The notes under the pieces were generated by a model, which searched no databases, was not told the DNA's origin, and saw nothing but the letters and a program-made list of their open reading frames with translations. This document shows positions 1 to 7,606 of a stretch of DNA of 64,000 nt, piece after piece. Location: IMG/VR virus record IMGVR_UViG_3300029258_004337, positions 110,679 through 174,678 of that record; one strand, written 5' to 3'. Source of the stretch: a virus. Position numbers and translations under genes: made by a program. The stretch's first letter is position 1. Each line of letters begins with the position of its first letter.

Positions 1-81
1 CTGCAGCTTGTAGATCTGGTGGCAGTAGGAGCCGCCGGTGTCCGCGAACTGGCCTGTGCGGACGAGGATGTAGGTCTTCAC
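1..81 (-). CDS. Hypothetical protein, 3' end outside the window
   Basis: Only the first 27 codons lie in the window. It starts with GTG at 81, preceded by GAAGGAG at a normal distance, and the GTGA overlaps the stop of the gene upstream, so translation is probably coupled. The visible N-terminus (VKTYILVRTGQFADTGGSYC) is not recognisable. Confidence 0.6.
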   Translation of the reverse strand, partial: MKTYILVRTGQFADTGGSYCHQIYKLQ

Positions 82-314
82 GAGAACTCCTTCTCGATGG
101 GAGGGATGAGGGGGGCGTGGACGGCGCACCGCGGTGCGGTCCGGCGAACGTGATCTTCGAGCTCGCCGTCCGTGAGCACGTCCCCGCACACCGCACACCG
201 GAGACGTCGGTCAGACGTCATCCAGTGGTGCGGCGGCGGGGCCGAGCCGCGGTCCTTCACCGCCTGGAGCCAGTGCCGGAGCTTCCGGTCCCAGCCGACG
301 AAGGGCTTGCTCAC
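78..314 (-). CDS. Small protein with a possible zinc-binding CxxC motif
   Basis: A 78-residue protein of unknown function. It has a Cys-Ala-Val-Cys-Gly motif around residues 41-45 followed by His-55, Cys-63 and His-66, a spacing that could hold one zinc ion. The start is ATG at 314, overlapping the stop of the gene upstream by 4 bases. It is a late member of the operon that begins at 2035. Confidence 0.65.
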   Translation of the reverse strand: MSKPFVGWDRKLRHWLQAVKDRGSAPPPHHWMTSDRRLRCAVCGDVLTDGELEDHVRRTAPRCAVHAPLIPPIEKEFS

Positions 315-1078
315 AGCATCCGCCCGCCGAGCGGGTTCGTGGCGAGCAGGGCGTTGTCCACGATGCCGGGCAGCATGGCGCGCTGCTCCTCCGTCACGAC
401 GACCTCGCCGGCGTCGATCTGACCCTGCATCTCGGCCTTGGCGGCGTTGAGCAGAGACGTCTTGACGACGTCCCCCTGCAGCGCGTCCGGGTTCTCGCGG
501 CGCGCGCGCTCGAGGGCGGCCACGCAGTAGGCGAGGACCTTGTCGTGGAAGACGTCGTTGTCGTACTGGCGAGGGGTGTCCTCCTCCACCTCGATCTCGC
601 CGTTGAGCTCCCGGATGTAGGCGGCGGTCTCCTCGACGGACAGCGAGCCCTCGGCGACGTCGACGACGAACACCTTCATCTCGAAGGGCGTCCCGTCGTC
701 ACGCTTCCGCTTGAGCTCCTGCATCCCCTCGAAGGTGACGCGCACCAGGTTGCCCGGCTGCACGTTGCCGGCGTCGATGGCCTGCACGATCTGGGTGCCC
801 GAGATCATGTGCGGGCGACTGAAGCCGTCGCCGACGGGGACGCCGATGATGACGACCTCGTACTGCCCGTGCTTGCCGTCGCGGACGGACTTGCCGATGT
901 AGTAGCCGACGAGGGTGGTTCCGGCGGCGGGGCGCCAGGTCTTGGGGCGCTCGATGCGGCGCCAGTTGATGGGTGCGGTCTGGTTCATGAGGGTCTCCTT
1001 CTGCGCCGCCCAGTGGGCGACGAGGTCGTCTGCGTAGTCGGGGTCGTCTGCAAGTCGCCGTAGGTCGAGGGTGCTCAT
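311..1078 (-). CDS. Possible OB-fold nucleic-acid-binding protein
   Basis: A 255-residue protein. The central part (about residues 45-150) is rich in short beta strands with the pattern P-x-x-G-T-x-L-x-G, then G-x-Y-x-V, then P-G-N-x-V-x-V-x-F-x-G, which resembles phage OB-fold single-strand DNA-binding-like proteins. The C-terminal third is helical and acidic. Start ATG at 1078 has GGAGG 5 bases upstream and overlaps the previous stop (ATGA). The OB-fold call is by pattern only. It is one of the larger proteins in this run of small genes, consistent with an abundant DNA-binding role, but that is inference. Confidence 0.5.
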   Translation of the reverse strand: MSTLDLRRLADDPDYADDLVAHWAAQKETLMNQTAPINWRRIERPKTWRPAAGTTLVGYYIGKSVRDGKHGQYEVVIIGVPVGDGFSRPHMISGTQIVQAIDAGNVQPGNLVRVTFEGMQELKRKRDDGTPFEMKVFVVDVAEGSLSVEETAAYIRELNGEIEVEEDTPRQYDNDVFHDKVLAYCVAALERARRENPDALQGDVVKTSLLNAAKAEMQGQIDAGEVVVTEEQRAMLPGIVDNALLATNPLGGRML

Positions 1079-1398
1079 GGGACCTCCGGCGGTGCGGTCC
1101 ACGCCTCTGCTGCGAGGGTGGCCTGTTGGAACTTCTCACTGAGCGACAGCCGAGCGTCGGCAGCGGCCTCGGTGAGAAGCTGTAGGTTGGTGAGGATCTC
1201 CACCTTGTGGCGGACAGGGACCGAGGTGAGCAGCCGGATGCCTACCCGGAGGCACCAGCCGTCGGGCTGGACGGTGTCGAAGGACACCTCGATGTCGCCC
1301 ACCGAGTAGGTGAACGGCACCAGGATCTGGTAGTCGCGGAGCTCGTCCTCGATGCCCGTGATGGCGTCGTTCATGCGGTCGAAGTCGAAGGCACCCAT
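1075..1398 (-). CDS. Hypothetical protein
   Basis: A 107-residue soluble protein, starting MGAFDFDRMNDAI. It has an apparent central beta region and a helical C-terminal half. No family recognised. The 4-base overlaps at both ends (start with the stop of the 1398-1775 gene, stop with the start of the next gene) show tight coupling. Confidence 0.6.
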   Translation of the reverse strand: MGAFDFDRMNDAITGIEDELRDYQILVPFTYSVGDIEVSFDTVQPDGWCLRVGIRLLTSVPVRHKVEILTNLQLLTEAAADARLSLSEKFQQATLAAEAWTAPPEVP

Positions 1399-1775
1399 CA
1401 GTGCTGGTGAGGGGTGATGGTGGGCCACCAGTCGCCTTCGCGCCCGGGGATCTGCACGAGCCGCCAGGGCCCGCCGCCGCCGCCATCGATGGCGACCCAC
1501 ATGTCGGTGAGCTGCTCCGAGCGGTGCTCGAGCAGGCTGGCGTGCGGCTCCTGGTTCGCGATGCCCCCGCTCTCCAGCATCGTCTGTTCCACCCGGAACA
1601 GCTGGACGTGGCAGGGGATGCCGAAGCACTGGGCGCTGGCGAACAGGAAGCCCGGCTCCTCGTCGTCGTAGGTGAGGGCCGTCAGCTCCTGGTAGAGGAC
1701 GTCGGCCAGGCTGTCGTCGGACGAGGGGCCCTTGCCGTCGTCCAGCTTGACGCGGACGTTGTCGAGGACGCCCAT
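1398..1775 (-). CDS. Hypothetical protein
   Basis: A 125-residue protein starting MGVLDNVRVKLDDGKG. Tryptophans and a Gly run (residues ~98-104) occur in the C-terminal half. No family recognised. ATG at 1775 overlaps the previous stop and its own TGA overlaps the next ATG. Neighbours suggest an accessory early or middle gene. Confidence 0.6.
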   Translation of the reverse strand: MGVLDNVRVKLDDGKGPSSDDSLADVLYQELTALTYDDEEPGFLFASAQCFGIPCHVQLFRVEQTMLESGGIANQEPHASLLEHRSEQLTDMWVAIDGGGGGPWRLVQIPGREGDWWPTITPHQH

Positions 1776-2035
1776 CAGCCGTGCCCCCAGTCGTCGACCA
1801 CGAACTTGCCGCTGACCGGCACGACGTCGGCGTTGGGGCTCTTGTACGCGACCGAGCCCGCGACGAGGGACACGGTGCGCACCTTGGTGACGCGGTCGGG
1901 GTGGCTGCTCTGGTTGGCGGTGACCATCCACACCGTCTCGCAGTTCTTGTGCGCGGGGAGGCGGAACGTGTCTCCCTGCTTGATGGTGTCGAGCTTGACG
2001 GTCCCGGGCGGGACGTTGGGACGAATGACGTGCAT
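1775..2035 (-). CDS. Hypothetical protein, first gene of its operon
   Basis: An 86-residue protein of unknown function, apparently all beta. ATG at 2035 has AGGAGG five bases upstream; an in-frame TTG at 2071 is possible but would sit on the promoter element. It is the first gene after the conserved CGCATAAG element at 2064-2082. Confidence 0.65.
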   Translation of the reverse strand: MHVIRPNVPPGTVKLDTIKQGDTFRLPAHKNCETVWMVTANQSSHPDRVTKVRTVSLVAGSVAYKSPNADVVPVSGKFVVDDWGHG

Positions 2036-2063
2036 CGATGCCTCCTGGGGGCCGAGTCGGGTG

Positions 2064-2082
2064 GCCTCCAAGTCCTTATGCG
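2064..2082 (-). promoter_or_regulatory. Conserved CGCATAAG element, copy 1 (putative phage promoter)
   Basis: Plus-strand GCCTCCAAGTCCTTATGCG, identical over 19 bases to the copies at 15283-15301 and 25611-25629. Read on the minus strand it gives CGCATAAGGACTTGGAGGC about 39 bases before the ATG at 2035. No shared -35 box is visible upstream. Confidence 0.7.
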
Positions 2083-2098
2083 TCCGTTCAGGCCGACC

Positions 2099-2127
2099 TT
2101 CCGTTGGGATCTACGGCGCGGTAGGCT
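2099..2127 (+). promoter_or_regulatory. Weak sigma70-like promoter candidate
   Basis: TTCCGT, a 17-base spacer, then TAGGCT, 21 bases before the ATG at 2148. The same TAGGCT hexamer lies upstream of the virion gene at 60139. The -35 match is poor, so this is tentative. Confidence 0.3.
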
Positions 2128-2147
2128 GCCCTCACGGAGGTCTGCTC

Positions 2148-2396
2148 ATGGAAGTCACGATCAAGGGTGCTACGGTGAGCAGCCTCCTCGCCCTACTGCT
2201 GGGAGGCGGGAGTGCCGCCGCCTACTTCGGTGGACCCTCCGACAACGAGGAAGCGTGCGAGGCCAAGCTGGCGCGCCTCGAGGGCGCGGTCGAGGTCCGC
2301 AAGGAGGCCCGTGCCGCGAAGGACGAAGCCCAGGATGCCGTCGAGCAGGCACTGGACTACTGCGAAGTGATGCTCACCCGCTGCGAGGAGAAGTGA
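2148..2396 (+). CDS. Small membrane-anchored coiled-coil protein
   Basis: An 82-residue protein with an N-terminal hydrophobic, Gly/Ala-rich segment (about residues 8-27) followed by a charged helix with heptad character. This is the shape of an inner-membrane spanin subunit or another tail-anchored coiled coil. ATG at 2148 has CACGGAGG upstream. The TGATG junction links it to the next gene, which also looks secreted. An i-spanin role is possible but not shown; a second candidate pair lies at 40461-41326. Confidence 0.55.
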   Translation: MEVTIKGATVSSLLALLLGGGSAAAYFGGPSDNEEACEAKLARLEGAVEVRKEARAAKDEAQDAVEQALDYCEVMLTRCEEK

Positions 2397-2770
2397 TGCG
2401 CCCCAGCTACGCCGTCATCGGCCCGCTCTTGTTCATGTTCTCGCTGCGCGTCTGCGACAGCGCACCGCCGGCGCATGCCCAAGCGCTGGACGAGCCTCCC
2501 GAGGACTGCTGGTGCCCACAGCCTCCGGAGTGCCCGCCCGAAGGCTTCATCCTGGTGCCCCTCCCGGAGCCCGCCCCTCCGGCAGCCATGAGGGCGGCTC
2601 CGCCCCCGGTGGCCGCTCCTGCTCCCGTTCTGATCGAGCCTCCTCTCCGTGAGGAGGTCGTCGAGCAGGGCATCGAGTACATCCAGCAGGCGCGCGCTGC
2701 GGTCAAGAAGGCCAAGGTGGCCGAGGCAGAAGCCGAAGAAGCTGAGGCCGAAGCAGGGAAGGCCGAGTAG
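2396..2770 (+). CDS. Secreted proline-rich protein with acidic Ala/Glu tail
   Basis: A 124-residue protein. Residues 1-30 look like a signal peptide ending near Ala-His-Ala-Gln-Ala. There follows a Cys/Pro-rich region (CWCPQPPECPP), a Pro/Ala linker and a C-terminal Ala-Glu-Lys helix of about 35 residues. It overlaps the membrane coiled-coil gene by one base. A proline-rich exported partner of a membrane coiled coil fits an outer spanin, but there is no clear lipobox (LRVC), so the assignment stays open. Confidence 0.5.
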   Translation: MRPSYAVIGPLLFMFSLRVCDSAPPAHAQALDEPPEDCWCPQPPECPPEGFILVPLPEPAPPAAMRAAPPPVAAPAPVLIEPPLREEVVEQGIEYIQQARAAVKKAKVAEAEAEEAEAEAGKAE

Positions 2771-2796
2771 CCGCCGACCCCGAAGGGCCGGCGGCT
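2769..2796. terminator. Hairpin between convergent genes
   Basis: AGCCGCCG and CGGCGGCT form a perfect 8-base-pair stem with a 12-base loop. It lies exactly between the stop of the plus gene (2770) and the stop of the minus gene (2801). There is no T-tract, so bidirectional termination is likely but not certain. Confidence 0.5.
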
Positions 2797-2800
2797 GGTG

Positions 2801-3118
2801 TCAGTAGACCCGGCACCGCCCCGCGGTGACGCGCCGGTCTTCTTCGATGCCGAACAGGGTGTTGTGCTTCACGATCAACGTGCCGATGGAGCCGCCGCAG
2901 CGCGCGCACCCGGCCTTCGACTCGGTGGTCCGGTCGTCGGGGTTGTGGCTGTCGCCGTAGCCGGCCACCTGCAGGTCCTGCGCCCTGCTGCACTCGCACT
3001 TGAACTTGGACGCCACCACGTACTCGCACTCGGGGAACGGCAGCGTGCACGAGCACGTTCTGCCGTCGTGGAGCTTGAGCGTGATGCTCTTGAGGCCAGC
3101 CTTCTCGACGTTGCTCAT
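2801..3118 (-). CDS. Cys-rich, probably zinc-binding protein
   Basis: A 105-residue protein with cysteine pairs CSC, CEC, CARC and a further Cys near the C-terminus (GRCRVY), which suggests one or two zinc sites. Function unknown. ATG at 3118 has AAGGAG upstream and overlaps the previous stop. It is the last gene of the long minus operon and ends 4 bases after the terminator-like hairpin. Confidence 0.6.
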   Translation of the reverse strand: MSNVEKAGLKSITLKLHDGRTCSCTLPFPECEYVVASKFKCECSRAQDLQVAGYGDSHNPDDRTTESKAGCARCGGSIGTLIVKHNTLFGIEEDRRVTAGRCRVY

Positions 3119-3477
3119 GCCGCACGCTCCTTGGCCGCAGCCACCTGCTCGTCCGTGGCGAACTCGAACCGGGAGGAGGTGCCCTCCGGTCCGGTGATGG
3201 TGACGGGGTTGAGCCGGAACAGCCCGCCGCCGGCGTAGTCGCAGGGACCCTCGCCCTCACCGCCCAGCGCCTCGCGGGTCTTGTCCGGAGGCATCGTGCG
3301 GCCGATGCAGGAGAAGGCGATCATGCCCTCGACGCCGGCATCGAGCCACTCCTGGACCTGGGTCACCACCCCGCACACGGGGCAGACGAACCACCACTGC
3401 TTGCGGTCGGCGCCGAAGCGCTCCTCTCCTTCCTTGAGCCAGTCCTCGTAGGGAAGCTCTCGTCGTTCGGTGTTCAT
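3115..3477 (-). CDS. Zinc-ribbon-like hypothetical protein
   Basis: A 120-residue protein with FVCPVCG near residue 35 and two later cysteines (SCIG and PCDYAGG), a four-Cys arrangement typical of a small treble clef or ribbon. The C-terminus is helical (DEQVAAAKERAA). Start ATG 3477 is set by overlap with the upstream stop. Function unknown. Confidence 0.6.
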   Translation of the reverse strand: MNTERRELPYEDWLKEGEERFGADRKQWWFVCPVCGVVTQVQEWLDAGVEGMIAFSCIGRTMPPDKTREALGGEGEGPCDYAGGGLFRLNPVTITGPEGTSSRFEFATDEQVAAAKERAA

Positions 3478-3914
3478 GCGGGGGTCTCCTTCTGACGGGA
3501 CGCCACCCATCGGGCGACGCAGCGGCGCACGAAGCTGGGCTCGGCGCCAGGGTTGGGGACACGCGGTCCTGGTCGGATGAGGGGCGCGACGTCCGCACTG
3601 TTGCGGTCGGCGGTGTCGGCGGCGAATGCCTCGCCCACCGCTCGGATCTCGGCGCACTCGCCCATCCAGTGCTTGCCGCTCTCGTCGAACGCCTCGATGG
3701 CGGCAGCGGTCCGGCTCAGGTCTGGCCAGTCCTCGTTGCCCACCTGGGGGATCTTCACGTTGTAGGCGTACGAGATGTAGAAGATCCGGCCCAGGCCGCC
3801 GTTGTTGATGAGGTGCTTCTCGCTGGTCGAGCCGCACACGGTGCAGGTGACGTCGCCGGAGACCAGCATCTCGAAGTCGTGACCGTTCTCGCAGTGGTAG
3901 GTGGCGAAGCTCAA
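3474..3914 (-). CDS. Hypothetical protein with N-terminal zinc ribbon, TTG start
   Basis: A 146-residue protein starting LSFATYHCENGHDFE. CENGH and, 15-20 residues later, CTVCG form a C-x4-H/C-x2-C ribbon like those of small regulatory zinc-ribbon proteins. The start is TTG at 3914: GAAGGAGG lies 4 bases upstream and the TTGA overlaps the previous stop. No ATG fits as well. The rest is unrecognised. Confidence 0.6.
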   Translation of the reverse strand: MSFATYHCENGHDFEMLVSGDVTCTVCGSTSEKHLINNGGLGRIFYISYAYNVKIPQVGNEDWPDLSRTAAAIEAFDESGKHWMGECAEIRAVGEAFAADTADRNSADVAPLIRPGPRVPNPGAEPSFVRRCVARWVASRQKETPA

Positions 3915-4087
3915 GAGCCCTCCTTCTGCATGGACGTCATGGCGTCCTTCAGGATCTCGTTGGCGGCAGCGCTCTTGTTGTCGAAGGTGCCCAGCCACTC
4001 TGCGACCTTCAGGTCGAGAGTCAGGCTGGTCTTGACCTTCCGCATCTTCTTCAGGCGCTCCCGCAGCGTCTCTTCCTTGCTCGACAT
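3911..4087 (-). CDS. Ribbon-helix-helix-like DNA-binding protein
   Basis: A 58-residue basic protein. After a Lys/Arg-rich N-terminus comes KTSLTLDLKVAEWLGTF, a short strand, then DNKSAAANEILKDAM, a second helix. The order strand-helix-helix with a small polar turn matches the Arc/CopG/MetJ ribbon-helix-helix fold, which binds operators as a dimer. ATG 4087 has GGGAGG 5 bases upstream. It could be a phage repressor of nearby promoters. Fold call by pattern, not by search. Confidence 0.55.
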   Translation of the reverse strand: MSSKEETLRERLKKMRKVKTSLTLDLKVAEWLGTFDNKSAAANEILKDAMTSMQKEGS

Positions 4088-4088
4088 G

Positions 4089-4334
4089 TCAGCCTCCCAG
4101 CGCGGCGCGCGCGACGGTGGCCGTCGAGATCTGCGTGTCGGGGTAGTCCTGACGCGCCTTCTCGATGTCCAGGTAGACAGGCATGAAGCCGACCCCGATG
4201 TCCTTCGTGTCCTCACCACGCCCGCCGGCGATGTGAGCTTCAGGAAACACCTGCAGTCCCGTCGGCTGCAGCGTCGTCTCGGACCAGGGCTGGAGCTTCA
4301 TCACCAGGTAGACGGTGATGCGGTCGTCAGACAT
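4089..4334 (-). CDS. Hypothetical protein
   Basis: An 81-residue protein with alternating beta-type residues at the N-terminus (DRITVYLVMKLQPW). No family recognised. ATG 4334 is preceded by GAAGGAG; its stop and the next ATG are separated by 1 base. Confidence 0.55.
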   Translation of the reverse strand: MSDDRITVYLVMKLQPWSETTLQPTGLQVFPEAHIAGGRGEDTKDIGVGFMPVYLDIEKARQDYPDTQISTATVARAALGG

Positions 4335-4572
4335 CGGGCTTCTCCTTCCAGCCAGCCGGCGGCACCCACTTCGGGAAGTGGTCCCCCTCCATGGGCACCA
4401 GGTACTGGCTCTGCTTCTCGGCGGAGCGGTGCCGCGGCGTCTCGAGGACCTCGGCCTCGACCCAGTGTGCTGGGTCGTCCTTCTCCTCGTCGGGCACCGG
4501 GTAGGGGCTGCCGGTGATGGCGCCCTTCCACATGAGGACGACGTCGCCTTCCTTCGGTCGCGGGATGCTCAC
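4327..4572 (-). CDS. Hypothetical protein, GTG start
   Basis: An 81-residue protein, VSIPRPKEGDVVLMWKG at the N-terminus, with several Trp and Pro. GTG at 4572 has GGAGG upstream and overlaps the stop of the previous gene (GTGA). Unknown function. Confidence 0.55.
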   Translation of the reverse strand: MSIPRPKEGDVVLMWKGAITGSPYPVPDEEKDDPAHWVEAEVLETPRHRSAEKQSQYLVPMEGDHFPKWVPPAGWKEKPDV

Positions 4573-4995
4573 GATGCCTCCAAGATGGGTGTGAGTCGGG
4601 TGTTCTCGGCGGCGATGCGCGCCATCAGCTGCTCGTTGTCGTGGCTCTTCACGGCGATGTCCAGCGCGCGCTCCGCCGTGGTGGGGGCCTTGTCGATGCT
4701 CCACTTCCCGAACGGCTCCACGCACTTGAGCAGCGGGGCCATGCCGCCGCCCCAGGTGTCGAGCTCGAGGAAGACGGTCTGGACATCGCCGCTGCCCATC
4801 ATCGCCCCGATGTTCTGCTCGTTGAGCAGGACGGCGTTGAGGTTGTTGGCCAGCGCCAGCCAGACGGCCCACGCCTTCGTCCCGAGCGGGGGCGGGTCGT
4901 TCGGGAGGTAGCCGTCGTCGCCGAGCGCCGACAGGAACAGGTCTCGAACGACGGCGGGCAGGGGGGATGGTCTCGATCAGCTTGCGGGTGGTCAT
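4569..4995 (-). CDS. Hypothetical protein interrupted by a +1 frameshift at a six-base homopolymer
   Basis: Translation from ATG 4995 (overlapping the previous stop, with GGAG upstream) gives MTTRKLIETIP and then leaves the coding frame at six C residues (plus-strand G6, 4961-4966). In the next frame the protein continues as LPAVVRDLFLSALGDDGYLP and runs to the stop at 4569. Upstream of the homopolymer that second frame is closed by a TGA and has no start, so the two parts belong together. The joined product would be about 141 residues. Either the sequence has one extra base, or the gene is frameshifted, by mutation or by programming. Confidence 0.55.
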
Positions 4996-5717
4996 GGAGG
5001 CGTCTCCAGGGAGGCTTCGTAGGTGGGTGCGCACACGTCGCAGATGCGGCGAGGCACGGAGTAGGCCCAGGTGCGGGCGGGGTCTTGGCGCGGCGTCCAG
5101 CCGCACCTGGCGCAGTAGGGGCCATGGAACGGAGCCAGGGCGTCCCCGATGTCGACCAGGACGTCGACCTTGGCGTCGTAGCCGGCGTTCTCGTCGGAGA
5201 GCACGGCCTGTGCCGCCTCGTACGCCCCCTCGAGCGCGGCGTGCATGAGGCGGAAGTAGTCGGTCGACTTCGCCGGAATCAGGTAGCGCTGGCGGATCTC
5301 GCGCCGGACCTGCATCAGCAGCTGGCCCAGGTGGTTCTCCCCGACGCCGGCGCAGACACCCCAGTAGGTGTCGCCCCAGCCGTTCCCCTCGACGAGATCC
5401 ATGTCGCCAGTGGCGAGGAGCTGCGTCTGGAGGACTTCGTGGTCTCCGAACTTCTGCCGGAGAAGGCCGAGCATCACGCCGAGCTTGACGTCCTCCCAGT
5501 CCGGTCGGATCTGGACCTTCTGGCCCAGGCGCTTGGCTCGCCCCGGCGTCCGTGCCGACCAGATGGCGTAGCGCGTGTCGTCGTCCGTCGTCTTGGCGGC
5601 TTGGTAGGCGTGCTCGACAGTGGGGTACTTGCGGTCGCTGCCGGGCAGGCGCACCACCGCGGGGGTGAAGTTCGAGAGGAACGCGTAGGCTCCCTTGAAC
5701 GAGGTGATGGCGGTCAT
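4992..5717 (-). CDS. NADAR-domain protein with C-terminal zinc knuckle
   Basis: A 241-residue protein. Residues about 5-145 carry the NADAR/YbiA signature: GAYAFLSNF (9-17), YPTVEHAYQAAK (31-42), then W-x-D-V-K-x-x-V-M (74-82) and GDTYWGVCAG (115-124). Members act on N-glycosidic bonds of ribosylated compounds: YbiA on riboflavin intermediates, and others remove ADP-ribose from guanine in DNA. Residues 150-200 are helical, and CARC (202-205) with CDVC (226-229) make a probable zinc site not typical of the minimal domain. ATG 5717 overlaps the previous stop. In a phage it may undo ADP-ribosylation by host defence toxins; that role is inference. Confidence 0.8.
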   Translation of the reverse strand: MTAITSFKGAYAFLSNFTPAVVRLPGSDRKYPTVEHAYQAAKTTDDDTRYAIWSARTPGRAKRLGQKVQIRPDWEDVKLGVMLGLLRQKFGDHEVLQTQLLATGDMDLVEGNGWGDTYWGVCAGVGENHLGQLLMQVRREIRQRYLIPAKSTDYFRLMHAALEGAYEAAQAVLSDENAGYDAKVDVLVDIGDALAPFHGPYCARCGWTPRQDPARTWAYSVPRRICDVCAPTYEASLETPP

Positions 5718-5908
5718 GGGGCCTCCGTAGGGCAGTCGCAGTGGGCGCGGGTGGGCCCCTTCTTGCCGAGGGTGCCGCCGCAGGCTTCGCACGTAGGCGT
5801 AGGTTCGCGGCCCAGCAGGGCGTCGAACAGGTGAACGACGCCCGTCTGGTCCTTCTTGGTGCTGTCGAAGGCGATCTCGAGAGACCTGCCCTTGCTCTTG
5901 GCCTTCAT
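5714..5908 (-). CDS. Small zinc-ribbon-like protein
   Basis: A 64-residue protein with CEACG (residues ~40-44) and C-D-C near the C-terminus, plausible for a single zinc site. The N-terminus is basic. GGGGAGAG lies upstream of ATG 5908. Function unknown; it is translationally coupled on both sides. Confidence 0.55.
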   Translation of the reverse strand: MKAKSKGRSLEIAFDSTKKDQTGVVHLFDALLGREPTPTCEACGGTLGKKGPTRAHCDCPTEAP

Positions 5909-6264
5909 CAGCTCTCCCCCCGCCAGGCTCGGTAGGCCTTGCCCCGGTCACCGACATGGATGCCCGGGTTCCTGCTCCCGATGGACAGTCCGGCGTCGAA
6001 CGCACGCTGCCGCTCGTCCTCGTGGAAGAAGCCGGCGCGGCGGAGGAACGCCTGCCCCACGGGGGAGCCGAGCCACTGCATGGCCGTTGCGACCACGAGC
6101 TCCTCCTCCGGGTTCGCCGGCAGCTGCTTGTTGGGGTCCGGACTGGTGAGGTACCCCGTGATGGCGCCGTCCCGGTTCACCTCCTTCCACGCGTCGTGCA
6201 CGCGCTTCTCGGCGGGGTTGCTCTTCAGGCGGCGGGCGTGCATTCCCTTGTTGACGGTGCTCAT
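5908..6264 (-). CDS. Hypothetical protein
   Basis: A 118-residue, mainly helical protein starting MSTVNKGMHARRLKSNPAEK. No domain recognised. ATG 6264 has CCGGAGG upstream and overlaps the preceding stop; its own TGA joins the next gene as TGATG. Confidence 0.55.
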   Translation of the reverse strand: MSTVNKGMHARRLKSNPAEKRVHDAWKEVNRDGAITGYLTSPDPNKQLPANPEEELVVATAMQWLGSPVGQAFLRRAGFFHEDERQRAFDAGLSIGSRNPGIHVGDRGKAYRAWRGES

Positions 6265-7301
6265 GAGGTCCTCCGGTCGAGGTCACCCAGCGGGTCCACG
6301 TGGCGAGGCAGGGACTCCTGCTTCTCGGCGTCGTCGTCCTGCAGGGTGGCGATGAGCTCGTCGAGGGTCAGGGTGCAGACCTCGTCGATCCAGTCGGCGA
6401 CGAAGTACAGGCGGTTGCTGCCCTCGAGCACGCCGAACAGGATGGGGTCCTTGCGGCGCTCGATCTCCGCGTCCGTCTCCAGCCACGACTTCCCTTCGGG
6501 GTCGAAGTGCAGGACGACGTAGTTGTCGAAGATGCAGAGCTCGTCGCAGCGCTTCTTCTTCTCCAGGACCTCGTCCGGGATGTGGCGCACGAAGTTCGCC
6601 ACCCAGTCGAGGCGCAGGCCCTTCTCGCACTTCCGCACGAACTCGCAGATCATGGCCTCCTCGAGGTAGGCCGCCTGGTCGATGGCCTTGAGCTGGAGCT
6701 CGGCCCGGACCACCTGCAGCTTGAACTCGAGCTCCTCCTTGAGCGCGACCTGCCCGGCCTCGGCGGCGCGGTCCAGGTAGGCCTCGACGCGGCGCGCGCC
6801 GTCGTCGAGCACCGCGAGCTCCTGGAGGCTGTTCTTGGAGCTCGCGAAGAACTCCTGCACGGTCCACTCCGGCACCCACTCGCCCAGGAGGCCGTCCATC
6901 GTGGTGGGGAGGCCGTCGCGCTGGCGGCGAGGGCTGATGGCGCGCAGGCAGCCGAACAGGAACCGCTGCCAGAAGGTGAGCTCGAACTGGCGCTCCATCA
7001 TGTCGTTGAGGTGGCTGGCGTCCCCGGGCTCCATCTGGCGCAGCATCCACTGGCGCCCTGAGATCGGGCTCCCGACCTCCGTGTTCATGGACTGCCGGGA
7101 GGCGCGGTGACGCGGGCGACGAACGCTCGATGCGCTCAGGGCACCTCCGAACATCATGGGTTCGCTGTTCCCGAAGCCTTCGGTGGCCTGGTCGTCTGCG
7201 GGTGCGGCGTGCTTGGGGAGGTTGCGGTCGACCTGGAACTTCTCGAAGATGCGCAGGCGCTCTCCGTCAGGGGTCAAGATCTGGTGGTTGGCACGGGACA
7301 T
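6261..7301 (-). CDS. Hypothetical protein with long helical region
   Basis: A 346-residue protein, one of the largest in this operon. The first ~75 residues are low-complexity. Residues ~100-250 are mostly charged helices with coiled-coil character, and the C-terminal 100 residues mix strands and acidic helices (DELIATLQDDDAEKQ). No enzyme motif seen. ATG 7301 is set by GAGAGG and the TGATG junction. Function unknown. Confidence 0.6.
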   Translation of the reverse strand: MSRANHQILTPDGERLRIFEKFQVDRNLPKHAAPADDQATEGFGNSEPMMFGGALSASSVRRPRHRASRQSMNTEVGSPISGRQWMLRQMEPGDASHLNDMMERQFELTFWQRFLFGCLRAISPRRQRDGLPTTMDGLLGEWVPEWTVQEFFASSKNSLQELAVLDDGARRVEAYLDRAAEAGQVALKEELEFKLQVVRAELQLKAIDQAAYLEEAMICEFVRKCEKGLRLDWVANFVRHIPDEVLEKKKRCDELCIFDNYVVLHFDPEGKSWLETDAEIERRKDPILFGVLEGSNRLYFVADWIDEVCTLTLDELIATLQDDDAEKQESLPRHVDPLGDLDRRTS

Positions 7302-7606
7302 CAGGTCCTCTCGGTGAGTGGGTTGGTGGCGGAGCGGAGCCGCCGGTGCTGACGGTCGAGGGGGTAGCCCTCTCGGTCCATGTTCTGGCTCCACGCCTTG
7401 GCGTGGCGGTCGAGGTAGGCCCCGAGGGCCTGGTCGTCGCGCGGCTCGTCTGCATGGCCCAGGAGCCGTCTCAGCTCCGGGGCGTGCTCACGGGTGAGCC
7501 GGTAGCAGTGGAAGTTGCCCCTGAGGGGCCTCCCCTCCCGCACGATGCCTGCACCCTGCAGGATGCAGTACACGTGGTAGGGGTCGGTCTCGGGAAGGTC
7601 GTTCAC
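7301..7606 (-). CDS. Hypothetical protein, GTG start
   Basis: A 101-residue protein starting VNDLPETDPYHVYCILQG, rich in Arg and His. GTG 7606 has GGGGGA upstream and the GTGA overlaps the previous stop. Unknown function. Confidence 0.55.
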   Translation of the reverse strand: MNDLPETDPYHVYCILQGAGIVREGRPLRGNFHCYRLTREHAPELRRLLGHADEPRDDQALGAYLDRHAKAWSQNMDREGYPLDRQHRRLRSATNPLTERT

